This document shows positions 10,025 to 18,247 of a stretch of DNA of 64,000 bases, one piece after another; the first letter of the stretch is position 1; every line of letters starts with the position of its first letter. Made by a program: the position numbers and the translations under genes. Location: positions 4,319,481 through 4,383,480 of the forward strand of contig NZ_CP007511.1 in the NCBI RefSeq assembly GCF_000818015.1, given 5' to 3'. The notes under the pieces were generated by a model. The model worked only from the letters and a program-made list of their open reading frames with translations. It was not told the DNA's origin and ran no database searches. This stretch comes from Stutzerimonas balearica DSM 6083. GTDB lineage: Bacteria; Pseudomonadota; Gammaproteobacteria; Pseudomonadales; Pseudomonadaceae.

Positions 10025-10351
10025 TCAGGCGCCACGCGGCGCGAAGATGATGATGGCCATGCCGGCGAAGGCCACGGCCGAACCCAGCAGATCCCAGCCC
10101 GTGGGCCTTATGCCGTCGACCAGCCACAGCCAGAGGATCGCCGCGCCGATGTAGACGCCGCCGTAGGCCGCATACACCCGCCCGGCCGCGGTCGGGTGCA
10201 GCGACAGCAGCCAGGCGAACAGCGCCAGCGAGACTGCCGCCGGCAGCAGCAGCCAGGCGCTCTTGCCCTGGCGCAGCCAGAGGTACGGCAGGTAACAGCC
10301 GACGATTTCCGCCAGCGCGGTGAAGGCGAACAGGGCAAAGGTCTTCAGCAT
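10025..10351 (-). CDS. YnfA family small membrane protein (UPF0060)
   Basis: This is a 108-residue four-helix membrane protein starting [20 protein letters not shown], the characteristic YnfA/UPF0060 opening. The internal [16 protein letters not shown] and the C-terminal [10 protein letters not shown] are also conserved. YnfA belongs near the small multidrug resistance proteins and its substrate is unsettled. Here it sits inside the ars operon between arsH and the GAPDH gene with gaps of under 20 bases, so a link to arsenical tolerance is plausible but inferred. The chosen start excludes a 33-residue upstream extension that overlaps arsH. Confidence 0.85.
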   Translation of the reverse strand: MLKTFALFAFTALAEIVGCYLPYLWLRQGKSAWLLLPAAVSLALFAWLLSLHPTAAGRVYAAYGGVYIGAAILWLWLVDGIRPTGWDLLGSAVAFAGMAIIIFAPRGA

Positions 10352-10364
10352 CAGGCCGCTCCGT

Positions 10365-11075
10365 TCAGATCGAACGCTGGTTGACCCGCGCCGACAGCGC
10401 CTCGGCCGACTCCTTGCGTTCGGAATAGCGCTCGACCAGGTAGTCGGCACGCCCGCGCAGCAGCAGGGTGAACTTGACCAGCTCCTCCATCACGTCGACC
10501 ACCCGGTCGTAGTAGGCCGAGGGCTGCATGCGCCCGGCCTCGTCGAACTCCAGGTAGGCCTTGGCCACCGAGGACTGGTTGGGAATGGTGAACATGCGCA
10601 TCCAGCGGCCGAGCACGCGCATCTGGTTGACCGCATTGAACGACTGCGAGCCACCGCAGACCTGCATCAGCGCCAGGGTCTTGCCCTGAGTCGGGCGCAG
10701 CGCACCGAGCGTCAGCGGGATCCAGTCGATCTGCGCCTTGAACACCGCGCTCATCGCACCGTGGCGCTCCGGCGAGCACCACACCTGGCCCTCGGACCAG
10801 AGCACCCACTCGCGCAGCTCCTGCACCTTGGGGTGCGTATCGGGCGCATCGTCCGGCAGCGGCAGGCCGGAGGGGTCGAAGATATGCGTCTCGCAGCCGT
10901 AGGCCTGCAGCAGGCGCGCGGCTTCTTCGGTCAGCAGGCGGCTGTAGGAGCGCTCGCGGCAGGAGCCGTAGAGCAGCAGGATGCGCGGCGGGTGCGCCGG
11001 CTCATCGGCGGCGCCGAGCCGTTGCAGGTCTGGCTGCTGCAGCAGCTCGGCATCGAAGTTGGGTAGATCGTGCAT
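10365..11075 (-). CDS. arsH: Arsenical resistance protein ArsH (NADPH-dependent FMN reductase)
   Basis: ArsH is a flavodoxin-like NADPH:FMN oxidoreductase that oxidises trivalent organoarsenicals to less toxic pentavalent forms. The 236-residue protein shows the FMN-phosphate loop [13 protein letters not shown] (about residues 34-46) and the conserved [20 protein letters not shown] region. It is the second gene of the ars operon, 16 bases after arsR and 13 before ynfA. The length and motifs match the family well. Confidence 0.93.
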   Translation of the reverse strand: MHDLPNFDAELLQQPDLQRLGAADEPAHPPRILLLYGSCRERSYSRLLTEEAARLLQAYGCETHIFDPSGLPLPDDAPDTHPKVQELREWVLWSEGQVWCSPERHGAMSAVFKAQIDWIPLTLGALRPTQGKTLALMQVCGGSQSFNAVNQMRVLGRWMRMFTIPNQSSVAKAYLEFDEAGRMQPSAYYDRVVDVMEELVKFTLLLRGRADYLVERYSERKESAEALSARVNQRSI

Positions 11076-11091
11076 GGCGGCTCCGGTGGTT

Positions 11092-11460
11092 TCAGCCGCA
11101 CAGCGAGGCGCGGCCGGGGCGTTCGCTCATCCCCGCCAGCCGGCGTGCCTGCGGGTCGAGCCAGTGGCGGTTGGAATCGAGCATCAGCGTGAGCAGTTCG
11201 TGCACCCAGTCCGGCAGGTCCGGGTGCAGCCGGTAGTAGACCCACTGGCCCTGGCGACGGTCGGCGAGCAGGCCGGCGCTGCGCAGCTGGGCCAGGTGGC
11301 GCGAAACCTTTGGCTGGCTCTCGCCGAGCGCGCCGACCAGCTCGCAGACGCACAGCTCGCCCTCGCGGGCGACCAACAGGGCGATGCGCGCACGGGTCTC
11401 GTCGGCCAGGGCCTTGCAGAGCAGCGGCGGGGTCAGGTGTTCGGTCATCGTCATGGCCAT
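11092..11460 (-). CDS. arsR: ArsR family arsenic-responsive repressor
   Basis: ArsR is a winged-helix repressor released from DNA by arsenite binding. The 122-residue protein has the metalloid-binding pair CVC in [20 protein letters not shown] (residues 34-53), followed by the recognition helix [10 protein letters not shown]. It is the first gene of the arsR-arsH-ynfA-gapdh-arsJ operon. The start may be MAMTMTEH or the internal MTEHLTPP, four residues on; the sequence does not decide. A perfect 12-base palindrome about 85 bases upstream is a good operator candidate. Confidence 0.92.
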   Translation of the reverse strand: MAMTMTEHLTPPLLCKALADETRARIALLVAREGELCVCELVGALGESQPKVSRHLAQLRSAGLLADRRQGQWVYYRLHPDLPDWVHELLTLMLDSNRHWLDPQARRLAGMSERPGRASLCG

Positions 11461-11544
11461 TCGCGGCCAGGGCCGCGGTCGGAAATCGGTCGGTACCGCC
11501 CGCGCCGTCGATTCACCACGCGGGCACGGCAGAACATACGGAAA

Positions 11545-11556
11545 ACCATATATGGT
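11545..11556. promoter_or_regulatory. Candidate ArsR operator upstream of arsR
   Basis: ACCATATATGGT is a perfect 12-base palindrome located 85 bases before the arsR start, in a short AT-rich patch. AT-rich dyads of this kind near the promoter are typical of ArsR-family operators. Binding by this ArsR is inferred from position and symmetry only. Confidence 0.55.
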
Positions 11557-11740
11557 GTAAACCCTGTCAACTCAATGCTTGGGGTGAACCTGGCGGCGGT
11601 TCCATACGCGTTGGGGAATACGGCCGTTCGCGCCGAACCGCTGCCCGCCGGGCGCCTTGACGCTTTCTTCACCCGCCTTTGACGAATCCTTGATCCGTTG
11701 ACGGCTAACCTGGCCGCCCGCTCCCGCCTCGGCCTCCACC

Positions 11741-12541
11741 ATGCGCCCCCACGTTTCCCTGCCCCGCTTCGCCCGTCCCTGGTCCGGCCTGCTATTGGCC
11801 GCGAGCCTGCTTGGCGCCAGCAATCTCTGCCTGGCCGGCGACCTGGGCTCCTGGCAGCACTGGACCGACTCGGCCAGCCGCGCCGCGCTCGACGGCGGCA
11901 CCTGGGTCCCCCTCGCCGGCGCCGCGATCATCGCCGCCGGCGGCTGGGACCATGCCTGGCAACGCTCGGCGGCAGAGCACGGTTATCTGTTCGGCGCGGA
12001 TGGCGAAGACGCCAGCAACGACCTGCTCACGGCCAGCACCCTCCTCTACGCCGCCAGCGCCCTGACCGCCGCCCCCGAGGGCGAGACGTTCACCGATGCG
12101 CTGGCCTGGAAAGCGGAAAACCTTGCCGTGTTCGTCGCCAGCAAGGGCGCGGTGGATGCCTTGAGCGGCGAGATCAAGGAAGCCTCCGGGCGTGATCGTC
12201 CCGACGGCGTCCCCGATGACGCCTTTCCCTCCCGCCACGGCGCGACGAGCGCGGCGCAGACCGCCATGACCCGGCGCAACCTGGACTACATCGACATGGA
12301 CCCGGCCCTGCGCGACGCCGCCAAGGTTGGCCTGCATGCGCTGGATGGGCTGACCGGGCTGGCGCGCATCGAAGCCGACCAGCACTACCCGACCGACGTC
12401 CTGGCCGGCATCGCCCTCGGCAATTTCGTCTCCAACTTCGCCTTCAACCTGCTGCTCGAGCCCGGCGCGGCGCCGCGTTACTCGCTGGCCGTGCTGCCGG
12501 AACAGGGCGGCTACACCGTGCAGACGCAGTTCGCCTTCTAG
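11741..12541 (+). CDS. PAP2 family phosphatase, exported
   Basis: This is a membrane-associated or periplasmic acid phosphatase of the PAP2 superfamily. Residues 1-32 look like a signal peptide (LLLAASLLGASNLCLAG). The three superfamily motifs are visible: KEASGRDRP near residue 147, PSRHG near 163 and a third with ARIEADQHYPTDVLAG near 207-222, which provides the catalytic histidine and aspartate. The 266-residue size is usual. The substrate (lipid phosphate, phosphatidylglycerophosphate or other) cannot be told from sequence. It is transcribed away from the ars operon and towards the permease gene. Confidence 0.82.
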   Translation: MRPHVSLPRFARPWSGLLLAASLLGASNLCLAGDLGSWQHWTDSASRAALDGGTWVPLAGAAIIAAGGWDHAWQRSAAEHGYLFGADGEDASNDLLTASTLLYAASALTAAPEGETFTDALAWKAENLAVFVASKGAVDALSGEIKEASGRDRPDGVPDDAFPSRHGATSAAQTAMTRRNLDYIDMDPALRDAAKVGLHALDGLTGLARIEADQHYPTDVLAGIALGNFVSNFAFNLLLEPGAAPRYSLAVLPEQGGYTVQTQFAF

Positions 12542-12652
12542 CCACGCGCTCGAACCCTGCCTGGATCAATGGACGGCCCGCCGCCGCGCGTTAGGCTGAC
12601 ACCCATCATCAGCAAGCATGCGCCGCCAGACAGAGCGGCGCCGGGGGTGCCC

Positions 12653-14050
12653 ATGTCCGAACCGTCAGCAGATCGCCCCGCAGAACCGGCCTTGCCGGCT
12701 GCCCAGGGCCAGCCCGGCAAGCCTTCGCTGTTCGCACATCTGCTCGGTTTCTGGCATCAGCAACGCGGGCAGGCGCGCCTGCTGCTCGGCATGTGCGCGC
12801 TGTTCGCACTGATCTATTTCCTGCCGCTGGGCCAGCCACGCTTCGAGAATGCCGTGCTCGAGGGGCTGCGGCTGACCCAGTGGTATGCGCGCGAGCACGT
12901 GATCCTCTGCCTGCTGCCGGCGTTCGTCATTGCCGGCGCGCTGGCGGTATACATCAGCCAGGGCGCGGTGATGCGCCACCTCGGGCCGAGCGCGCCGAAG
13001 CCGGTGGCCTTTGGCGTCGCCTCGCTGTCCGGCACCCTGCTGGCGGTATGCTCCTGCACCGTGCTACCGCTGTTCGGCGGCATCTATCGCCGCGGCGCCG
13101 GGCTCGGGCCGGCGATCACCTTTCTCTACGCCGGGCCGGCGATCAACGTAATGGCCATCGTGGTGACGGCCAAGGTGCTTGGCGCCGAACTGGGCATCGC
13201 CCGCGCGGTGGGGGCGATCCTCTTCTCGGTGCTGATCGGCGCGATCATGCAGCTGCTCTACCGGCGCGAGGAAAGCGCCCGCGCCGCCAGCAGCAAGCGC
13301 GGCTTCGCCAGCGACGAGGCGGGCCATCCGCTGGGCGACGTGGTGGCGCTGTTCGGCCTGATGATCGGCATCCTGGTGTTCGCCAACTGGGCGCAGGCCG
13401 ACAGCGCCGCCTGGATGGCCGTGCATGCCTGGAAATGGCCGATCACCGCGCTGCTGGCCGCGCTGCTCGGCCTGCTGCTGGTGCGTCGCTGGCAGTGGGC
13501 ACCCGGGCCGCTGCTGGTGCTCGCCGTGCTGGTCGGGCTGGCCGCGCTGCTGCGCCCGCAGTGGCCGGAGCTGGCGATGCTGATCGGCATCGGCGGGCTG
13601 ATGCTGCAGGCCAGCCGCGAGAACGCCGCCGGCCAGGAATGGGTCGCGCAGAGCTGGGACTTCACCCGGCAGATCGTGCCGCTGCTGCTCGGCGGCGTGC
13701 TGATCGCCGGCCTGCTGCTCGGGCGCCCGGGGCACGAGGGGCTGATCCCCTCGCACTGGGTGGCCTGGGCGGTGGGCGATAACAGCCTCGCCTCGACGCT
13801 GATCGCCGCGGTGCTCGGCGCCTTCATGTATTTCTCCACGCTGACCGAGGTGCCGATTGTCGAGGGCCTGCTCGGCGCCGGCATGGGCAAGGGCCCGGCG
13901 CTGGCGCTGCTGCTGGCCGGCCCGGCGCTATCGATCCCCAACATGCTGGTGATCCGCACCGTGCTGGGCACGCAGAAGACCCTGGTGTACTGCCTGCTGG
14001 TGGTGGCGATGGCCACGCTCACGGGCTATTTCTACGGCCAACTGTTCTGA
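12653..14050 (+). CDS. ArsP-like permease (DUF318/UPF0718 family)
   Basis: This 465-residue polytopic membrane protein belongs to the permease family that includes ArsP, an exporter of trivalent organoarsenicals. The start MSEPSADRPAEPAL was selected because the longer frame begins inside the previous intergenic region and is not conserved. The signature loop VCSCTVLPLFGGIYRRGAGL (about residues 128-147) carries a Cys-Ser-Cys trio, and a related half-repeat is seen later (FSTLTEVPIVEGLLGAGMGK). A redox-active small thioredoxin follows 10 bases downstream, a common partner. The substrate is inferred from family and the nearby ars genes. Confidence 0.75.
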   Translation: MSEPSADRPAEPALPAAQGQPGKPSLFAHLLGFWHQQRGQARLLLGMCALFALIYFLPLGQPRFENAVLEGLRLTQWYAREHVILCLLPAFVIAGALAVYISQGAVMRHLGPSAPKPVAFGVASLSGTLLAVCSCTVLPLFGGIYRRGAGLGPAITFLYAGPAINVMAIVVTAKVLGAELGIARAVGAILFSVLIGAIMQLLYRREESARAASSKRGFASDEAGHPLGDVVALFGLMIGILVFANWAQADSAAWMAVHAWKWPITALLAALLGLLLVRRWQWAPGPLLVLAVLVGLAALLRPQWPELAMLIGIGGLMLQASRENAAGQEWVAQSWDFTRQIVPLLLGGVLIAGLLLGRPGHEGLIPSHWVAWAVGDNSLASTLIAAVLGAFMYFSTLTEVPIVEGLLGAGMGKGPALALLLAGPALSIPNMLVIRTVLGTQKTLVYCLLVVAMATLTGYFYGQLF

Positions 14051-14060
14051 GGAGAACGCG

Positions 14061-14294
14061 ATGAAACTGACCATCTATGGCTCCGGCTGCGCCAAGTGCC
14101 AGCAGCTGACCCTCAACACCGAGGCCGCGGCGCGGCGCCTGGGCCTGGCGTTCGCGGTGGAGAAGGTCACCGACGTCAACGCCATCATCGATGCCGGCGT
14201 ACTGCGCACCCCGGCGCTGGCGGTGGACGAGGAGATCCTCGTCGAGGGCAAGGTGCCGAGCAGCAGCGAACTCGAGGCGCTGCTCGGCGGCTGA
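14061..14294 (+). CDS. Small redox-active disulfide protein (thioredoxin fold)
   Basis: This 77-residue thioredoxin-fold protein begins MKLTIYGSGCAKCQQL, with the CxxC motif CAKC at residues 10-13 and the cis-proline region LRTPALAVDEEILVEGKVP that this family shares. It belongs to the 'redox-active disulfide protein 2' group, which is commonly encoded directly after DUF318 permeases as here. It probably serves the permease by thiol exchange or metalloid transfer; this is inferred from gene pairing. A good ribosome binding site (GAGGAG) precedes the start. Confidence 0.82.
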   Translation: MKLTIYGSGCAKCQQLTLNTEAAARRLGLAFAVEKVTDVNAIIDAGVLRTPALAVDEEILVEGKVPSSSELEALLGG

Positions 14295-14303
14295 GACGCC
14301 CGC

Positions 14304-15134
<831 letters not shown>

Positions 15135-15309
15135 TTAGGGGCGTTCGCCGAACAGGCAAAGCCTTGCGTGCGCTGTTCGCCCAGGACGTCATCGCGCCGT
15201 CACCTCGCGGTCGCCGGCCTGCAACACGCCTGCGCTAGCGTCTGGCATGGCGGCCCTGCCAGCGCCCTTCGACGCCGGCGCACCCGCCTCCCCGCTGAGA
15301 TGACGACCG

Positions 15310-15921
15310 ATGAACCGCCCGCTACCTTCCGGCCTGCTGCAGCCGGCCTTCGACGATCCCGTGCTGGAGGCACAACGCTGCTTTCGCGCCGCATTCACCG
15401 CCCTCGCCCGCCCCGGCACGCGCCATGCGCTGGCCCCGGTGCCGGCACCCGCCCCGTTGCAGCCGGCAACCTACGCCCTGTGCCTGAGCCTGCTGGACCG
15501 GCACACGCCACTCTGGCTGGCGCCGGCCTTCGATACGGCGGCGATCCGCGCCAACCTGGCCTTCCATTGCGACTGCCCGCTGGTCGAGGCGCGCGACGAG
15601 GCGCTGTTCGCCCTGCTCGATGGCGCCGCACTCGAGGACCTGAGCGGCTTCTACCACGGCAGTGAGCGCTGCCCGGAACAATCCTGCACGCTGCTGGTTC
15701 AGCTCGAGCGCCTCGAGCGCGGGCCGGCGCTGGCCTGGCGCGGGCCGGGCATCGAGGGGCAGCGGCTGGTCGGCCTCCCGGTGCCGGCCGCATTCTGGCC
15801 ACAACGTGCGAGGCACGACATTGCACCGCGCGGGCTGGATGCGCTGTTCTGCGCCGACGGCGAGGTGCTCGGCCTGCCCCGCACGACACGCATCGGGCCC
15901 TCGCTCGAGGCGGTGGCCTGA
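15310..15921 (+). CDS. phnH: Phosphonate C-P lyase system protein PhnH
   Basis: PhnH is a subunit of the PhnGHI(J) complex that makes ribose 1-alkylphosphonate 5-triphosphate in the carbon-phosphorus lyase pathway. The 203-residue protein starts MNRPLPSGLLQPAFDDPVLE and shows the conserved QRCFRAAFTALARPGTRHAL stretch. The central FHCDCPL and the end DGEVLGLPRTTR match the family as well. The usual neighbours phnG, phnI, phnJ, phnK and phnL are absent, and only phnN follows 75 bases later. The gene looks intact. Confidence 0.85.
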   Translation: MNRPLPSGLLQPAFDDPVLEAQRCFRAAFTALARPGTRHALAPVPAPAPLQPATYALCLSLLDRHTPLWLAPAFDTAAIRANLAFHCDCPLVEARDEALFALLDGAALEDLSGFYHGSERCPEQSCTLLVQLERLERGPALAWRGPGIEGQRLVGLPVPAAFWPQRARHDIAPRGLDALFCADGEVLGLPRTTRIGPSLEAVA

Positions 15922-15996
15922 ACACCACCGGGCCCGTTCCACGGCGACCGGGCCGGCCTCTATACTGCCCGCCCGCCCCCATTCCGGAGCCCCTCG

Positions 15997-16551
15997 ATGC
16001 AAGGCCGCCTGATTTATCTGATCGGCCCGTCCGGCGCCGGCAAGGACAGCCTGCTCGAAGCCGCCCGCGAAGCGCTGGCCGCACGCCAGGTGCGGATTGC
16101 CCGCCGCGTCATCACCCGCTCGGCCGAGGCGGTTGGCGAAGCGGCGCATGCGGTGACCCTTGCCGAGTTCGAGCGCCTGGAGGCCGAGCAGGCGTTTGCC
16201 CTGGCCTGGCGGGCCAACGGGCTGGCCTATGGGATTCCCGCCCGGATCGATGCCTGGCTGGCGAATGGCGAGCATGTGCTGGTCAACGGCTCACGCGGCC
16301 ACCTGCCCGAAGCCCGACGCCGCTACCCGGACCTGCTGGCGATCCTGCTCGGGGTGGAAGATGAGGTCCTGCGCCAGCGCCTGCTGGCCCGCGGCCGGGA
16401 GACTCCCGCCGAGATCGAGGCACGCCTGGCGCGCAACGCGCTATTCGCCCAGGCGGCCGACGACTGCATCACGCTGGACAACTCGACGGCGCTGGCCGAC
16501 AGCGTCGTGCGCCTGCTGGCGCTGATCGACGACAGGCTCGGCGGCCGCTGA
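15997..16551 (+). CDS. phnN: Ribose 1,5-bisphosphokinase PhnN
   Basis: PhnN phosphorylates ribose 1,5-bisphosphate to phosphoribosyl diphosphate, the salvage step that follows C-P bond cleavage. The 184-residue guanylate-kinase-like protein has a P-loop GPSGAGKDSLL at residues 10-20 and the substrate-binding segment RRVITRSAEAVGEAAHAV. It lies downstream of phnH on the same strand. With no other phn genes nearby, it may serve a C-P lyase operon elsewhere or act in PRPP supply. Confidence 0.88.
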   Translation: MQGRLIYLIGPSGAGKDSLLEAAREALAARQVRIARRVITRSAEAVGEAAHAVTLAEFERLEAEQAFALAWRANGLAYGIPARIDAWLANGEHVLVNGSRGHLPEARRRYPDLLAILLGVEDEVLRQRLLARGRETPAEIEARLARNALFAQAADDCITLDNSTALADSVVRLLALIDDRLGGR

Positions 16552-16568
16552 GGGTTCGGCGGGCCGGG

Positions 16569-16811
16569 TCAGCGCCCCGGCTGCGGGCGGAAACCCGGTA
16601 CGCCCTCGGGCCGCTCGATGCGACCGGCCGGCAGGGTGCAGTTGAGGTCGCGGTACGGCCGGCCGTCGAGGCGCTCCCAGCCTTCACCGGGCGAGCTCTG
16701 CCGGCAGATGACGGTGCCGTCGACCTTGCTCTGCCACTTGTAATAGGGCGCAGGGGCGGCCCACGCCAGGCCGGCGCAGAGCAGCAGCAAGACCAGCGGC
16801 AGCACGCGCAT
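16569..16811 (-). CDS. Small exported DUF4124-like protein
   Basis: This 80-residue protein begins MRVLPLVLLLLCAGLAWAAP, a clear signal peptide with probable cleavage after AWA. The short mature region contains YYKWQSKVDGTVICRQSSPG, the pattern of DUF4124-type envelope proteins (a WxDxxG-like strand and paired cysteines). The start at 16811 was chosen because the upstream in-frame extension lacks any conserved feature and would bury the signal peptide. It converges on phnN. Function unknown. Confidence 0.68.
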   Translation of the reverse strand: MRVLPLVLLLLCAGLAWAAPAPYYKWQSKVDGTVICRQSSPGEGWERLDGRPYRDLNCTLPAGRIERPEGVPGFRPQPGR

Positions 16812-17035
16812 GGCAGACCTCCAGCAAATACAGTGGCGCCACTTTAGCGGGCCGTGCAGCAGGCGCAAGCACCCTGACGGCCGGGCCGATGCGCGGGATT
16901 CTGCCGACGCCCACCCGGCAATCGGCGGATTCTTGCCGATCGCTTGCGCGCGCGTGCCGCCAAAGCGCCATCCCAGAGCATCCGGGCAGGCTGGCATGGC
17001 TTCTGCTATGCCTAGAACAGCTCGATGCGATCCTC

Positions 17036-17096
17036 CAACGACAAGAAGCGCTGCCAGCGAACCGGCCTGTCCTTCCGCCGCCCCTTCCTGTCGTTG
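17036..17096. promoter_or_regulatory. Inverted repeat in the 350-base gap upstream of the TAXI gene
   Basis: CAACGACAAGAAG (17036-17048) and CTTCCTGTCGTTG (17084-17096) pair at 12 of 13 positions around a 35-base loop. The repeat lies in the gap 16812-17161 between two divergent genes and ends 65 bases before the TRAP binding protein start. It could be an operator dyad or a leader hairpin. No clear gene is visible in the rest of this gap. Confidence 0.45.
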
Positions 17097-17161
17097 CGCA
17101 ACGGCTTACTGCGCCGGCTCTGCGCTGGCGCCATCAATAAAAACGAAACGGAGATGCATCC

Positions 17162-18115
17162 ATGAGACTGACCAAGCGCCTGGGGCTGCTCGCAGCCGCC
17201 GCGGCCTTCACCGCCAGCACCGCCGCCGTTGCCGCGCCAACCTTCATCAACATCCTCACCGGGGGCACCAGCGGGGTGTACTACCCGATCGGTGTGGCGT
17301 TGTCGCAGCAGTTCGACAAGATCGAGGGTGCCAAGACCTCGGTGCAGGCCACCAAGGCTTCGGTGGAAAACCTCAACCTGCTGCAGGCCGGTCGCGGCGA
17401 GCTGGCGTTCGCCCTGGGTGATTCGGTGGCCGATGCCTGGAACGGCGTCGAGGACGCCGGCTTCAAGGCACCGCTCAAGCGTCTGCGCGCGCTCGGCGGC
17501 ACCTACAACAACTACATCCAGATCGTCGCCAGTGCCGATTCGAGCATCAAGACGCTGGACGACCTCAAGGGCAAGCGCATCTCGGTCGGCGCGCCGAAGT
17601 CCGGTACCGAGCTCAACGCCCGCGCGATCTTCAAGGCCGCCGGCCTGACCTACGAGGACATGGGCCGCGTCGAATTCCTGCCCTATGCCGAATCGGTCGA
17701 GCTGATCAAGAACCGCCAGCTGGACGCCACCCTGCAGTCCTCGGGCCTGGGCATGGCCGCCATTCGCGACCTGGCCAGCACCATGCCGGTGACCTTTGTC
17801 GCCATCCCCGAAGCGGTGGTGACGAAGATCGGTAACGCCGCCTACCAGCCGGGCACCATTCCGGCCGGCACCTATGACGGTCAGGACGCCGACGTGCCGA
17901 CCGTGGCCGTGACCAACATCCTGGTCACCCACGAGAAGGTCGCCGACGACGTGGTCTACCAGATGACCAAACTGATGTTCGAGAACCTGCCGGCGCTGAG
18001 CAACGCCCACGCCGCGGCCAAGGACATCAAGCTGGAAAACGCCACGAAGAACCTGCCGATCCCGCTGCACCCGGGCGCCGAGCGCTACTACAAGGAAGTC
18101 GGCGCGCTCCAGTAA
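17162..18115 (+). CDS. TAXI family TRAP transporter solute-binding protein
   Basis: This is a periplasmic substrate-binding protein of a tripartite ATP-independent (TRAP) transporter, TAXI class. The 317-residue protein has a signal peptide (residues 1-27, GLLAAAAAFTASTAAVAAP) followed at once by the family signature FINILTGGTSGVYYPIGVAL. It captures the solute and hands it to the fused membrane subunit encoded 132 bases downstream. A strong GC hairpin in that gap would favour higher production of the binding protein. Members of this class often bind C4/C5 dicarboxylates or amino acids; the ligand here is not evident. Confidence 0.9.
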   Translation: MRLTKRLGLLAAAAAFTASTAAVAAPTFINILTGGTSGVYYPIGVALSQQFDKIEGAKTSVQATKASVENLNLLQAGRGELAFALGDSVADAWNGVEDAGFKAPLKRLRALGGTYNNYIQIVASADSSIKTLDDLKGKRISVGAPKSGTELNARAIFKAAGLTYEDMGRVEFLPYAESVELIKNRQLDATLQSSGLGMAAIRDLASTMPVTFVAIPEAVVTKIGNAAYQPGTIPAGTYDGQDADVPTVAVTNILVTHEKVADDVVYQMTKLMFENLPALSNAHAAAKDIKLENATKNLPIPLHPGAERYYKEVGALQ

Positions 18116-18134
18116 GCCGACCCGCGCCGAGCAC

Positions 18135-18163
18135 AGGGGCCGCCGCACGGGCGGCGCGCCCCT
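18135..18163 (+). terminator. Intra-operon GC hairpin after the TAXI gene
   Basis: AGGGGCCGCCGC and GCGGCGCGCCCCT form a near-perfect GC-rich stem with a 4-base loop (ACGG). There is no T-run after it, so it is more likely to stabilise the upstream mRNA or attenuate readthrough than to terminate fully. This would give more binding protein than permease, as is common in TRAP operons. Confidence 0.5.
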
Positions 18164-18169
18164 CCCGGC

Positions 18170-18219
18170 TGTACAAGCAGGCTTGCCCGCGTGGTCTCGT
18201 CGGCAAACCTGCTTCTACA
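18170..18219. repeat. REP-like inverted repeat between TAXI and permease genes
   Basis: TGTACAAGCAGGCTTGCC (18170-18187) pairs with GGCAAACCTGCTTCTACA (18202-18219) at 16 of 18 positions. The GCAGGCTTGCC core resembles Pseudomonas REP sequences such as the unit near 8876. It ends about 28 bases before the permease start. The same palindrome orientation suggests a paired REP (BIME-like) unit. Confidence 0.6.
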
Positions 18220-18247
18220 GGCACCTTCCAGCAAGAGATCCGATTCC

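Noticed and set aside
17012..18148. Minus-strand frame of 378 codons opposite the TAXI binding protein
   Set aside because: Antisense shadow in a high-GC region with no start signal or recognisable domain.
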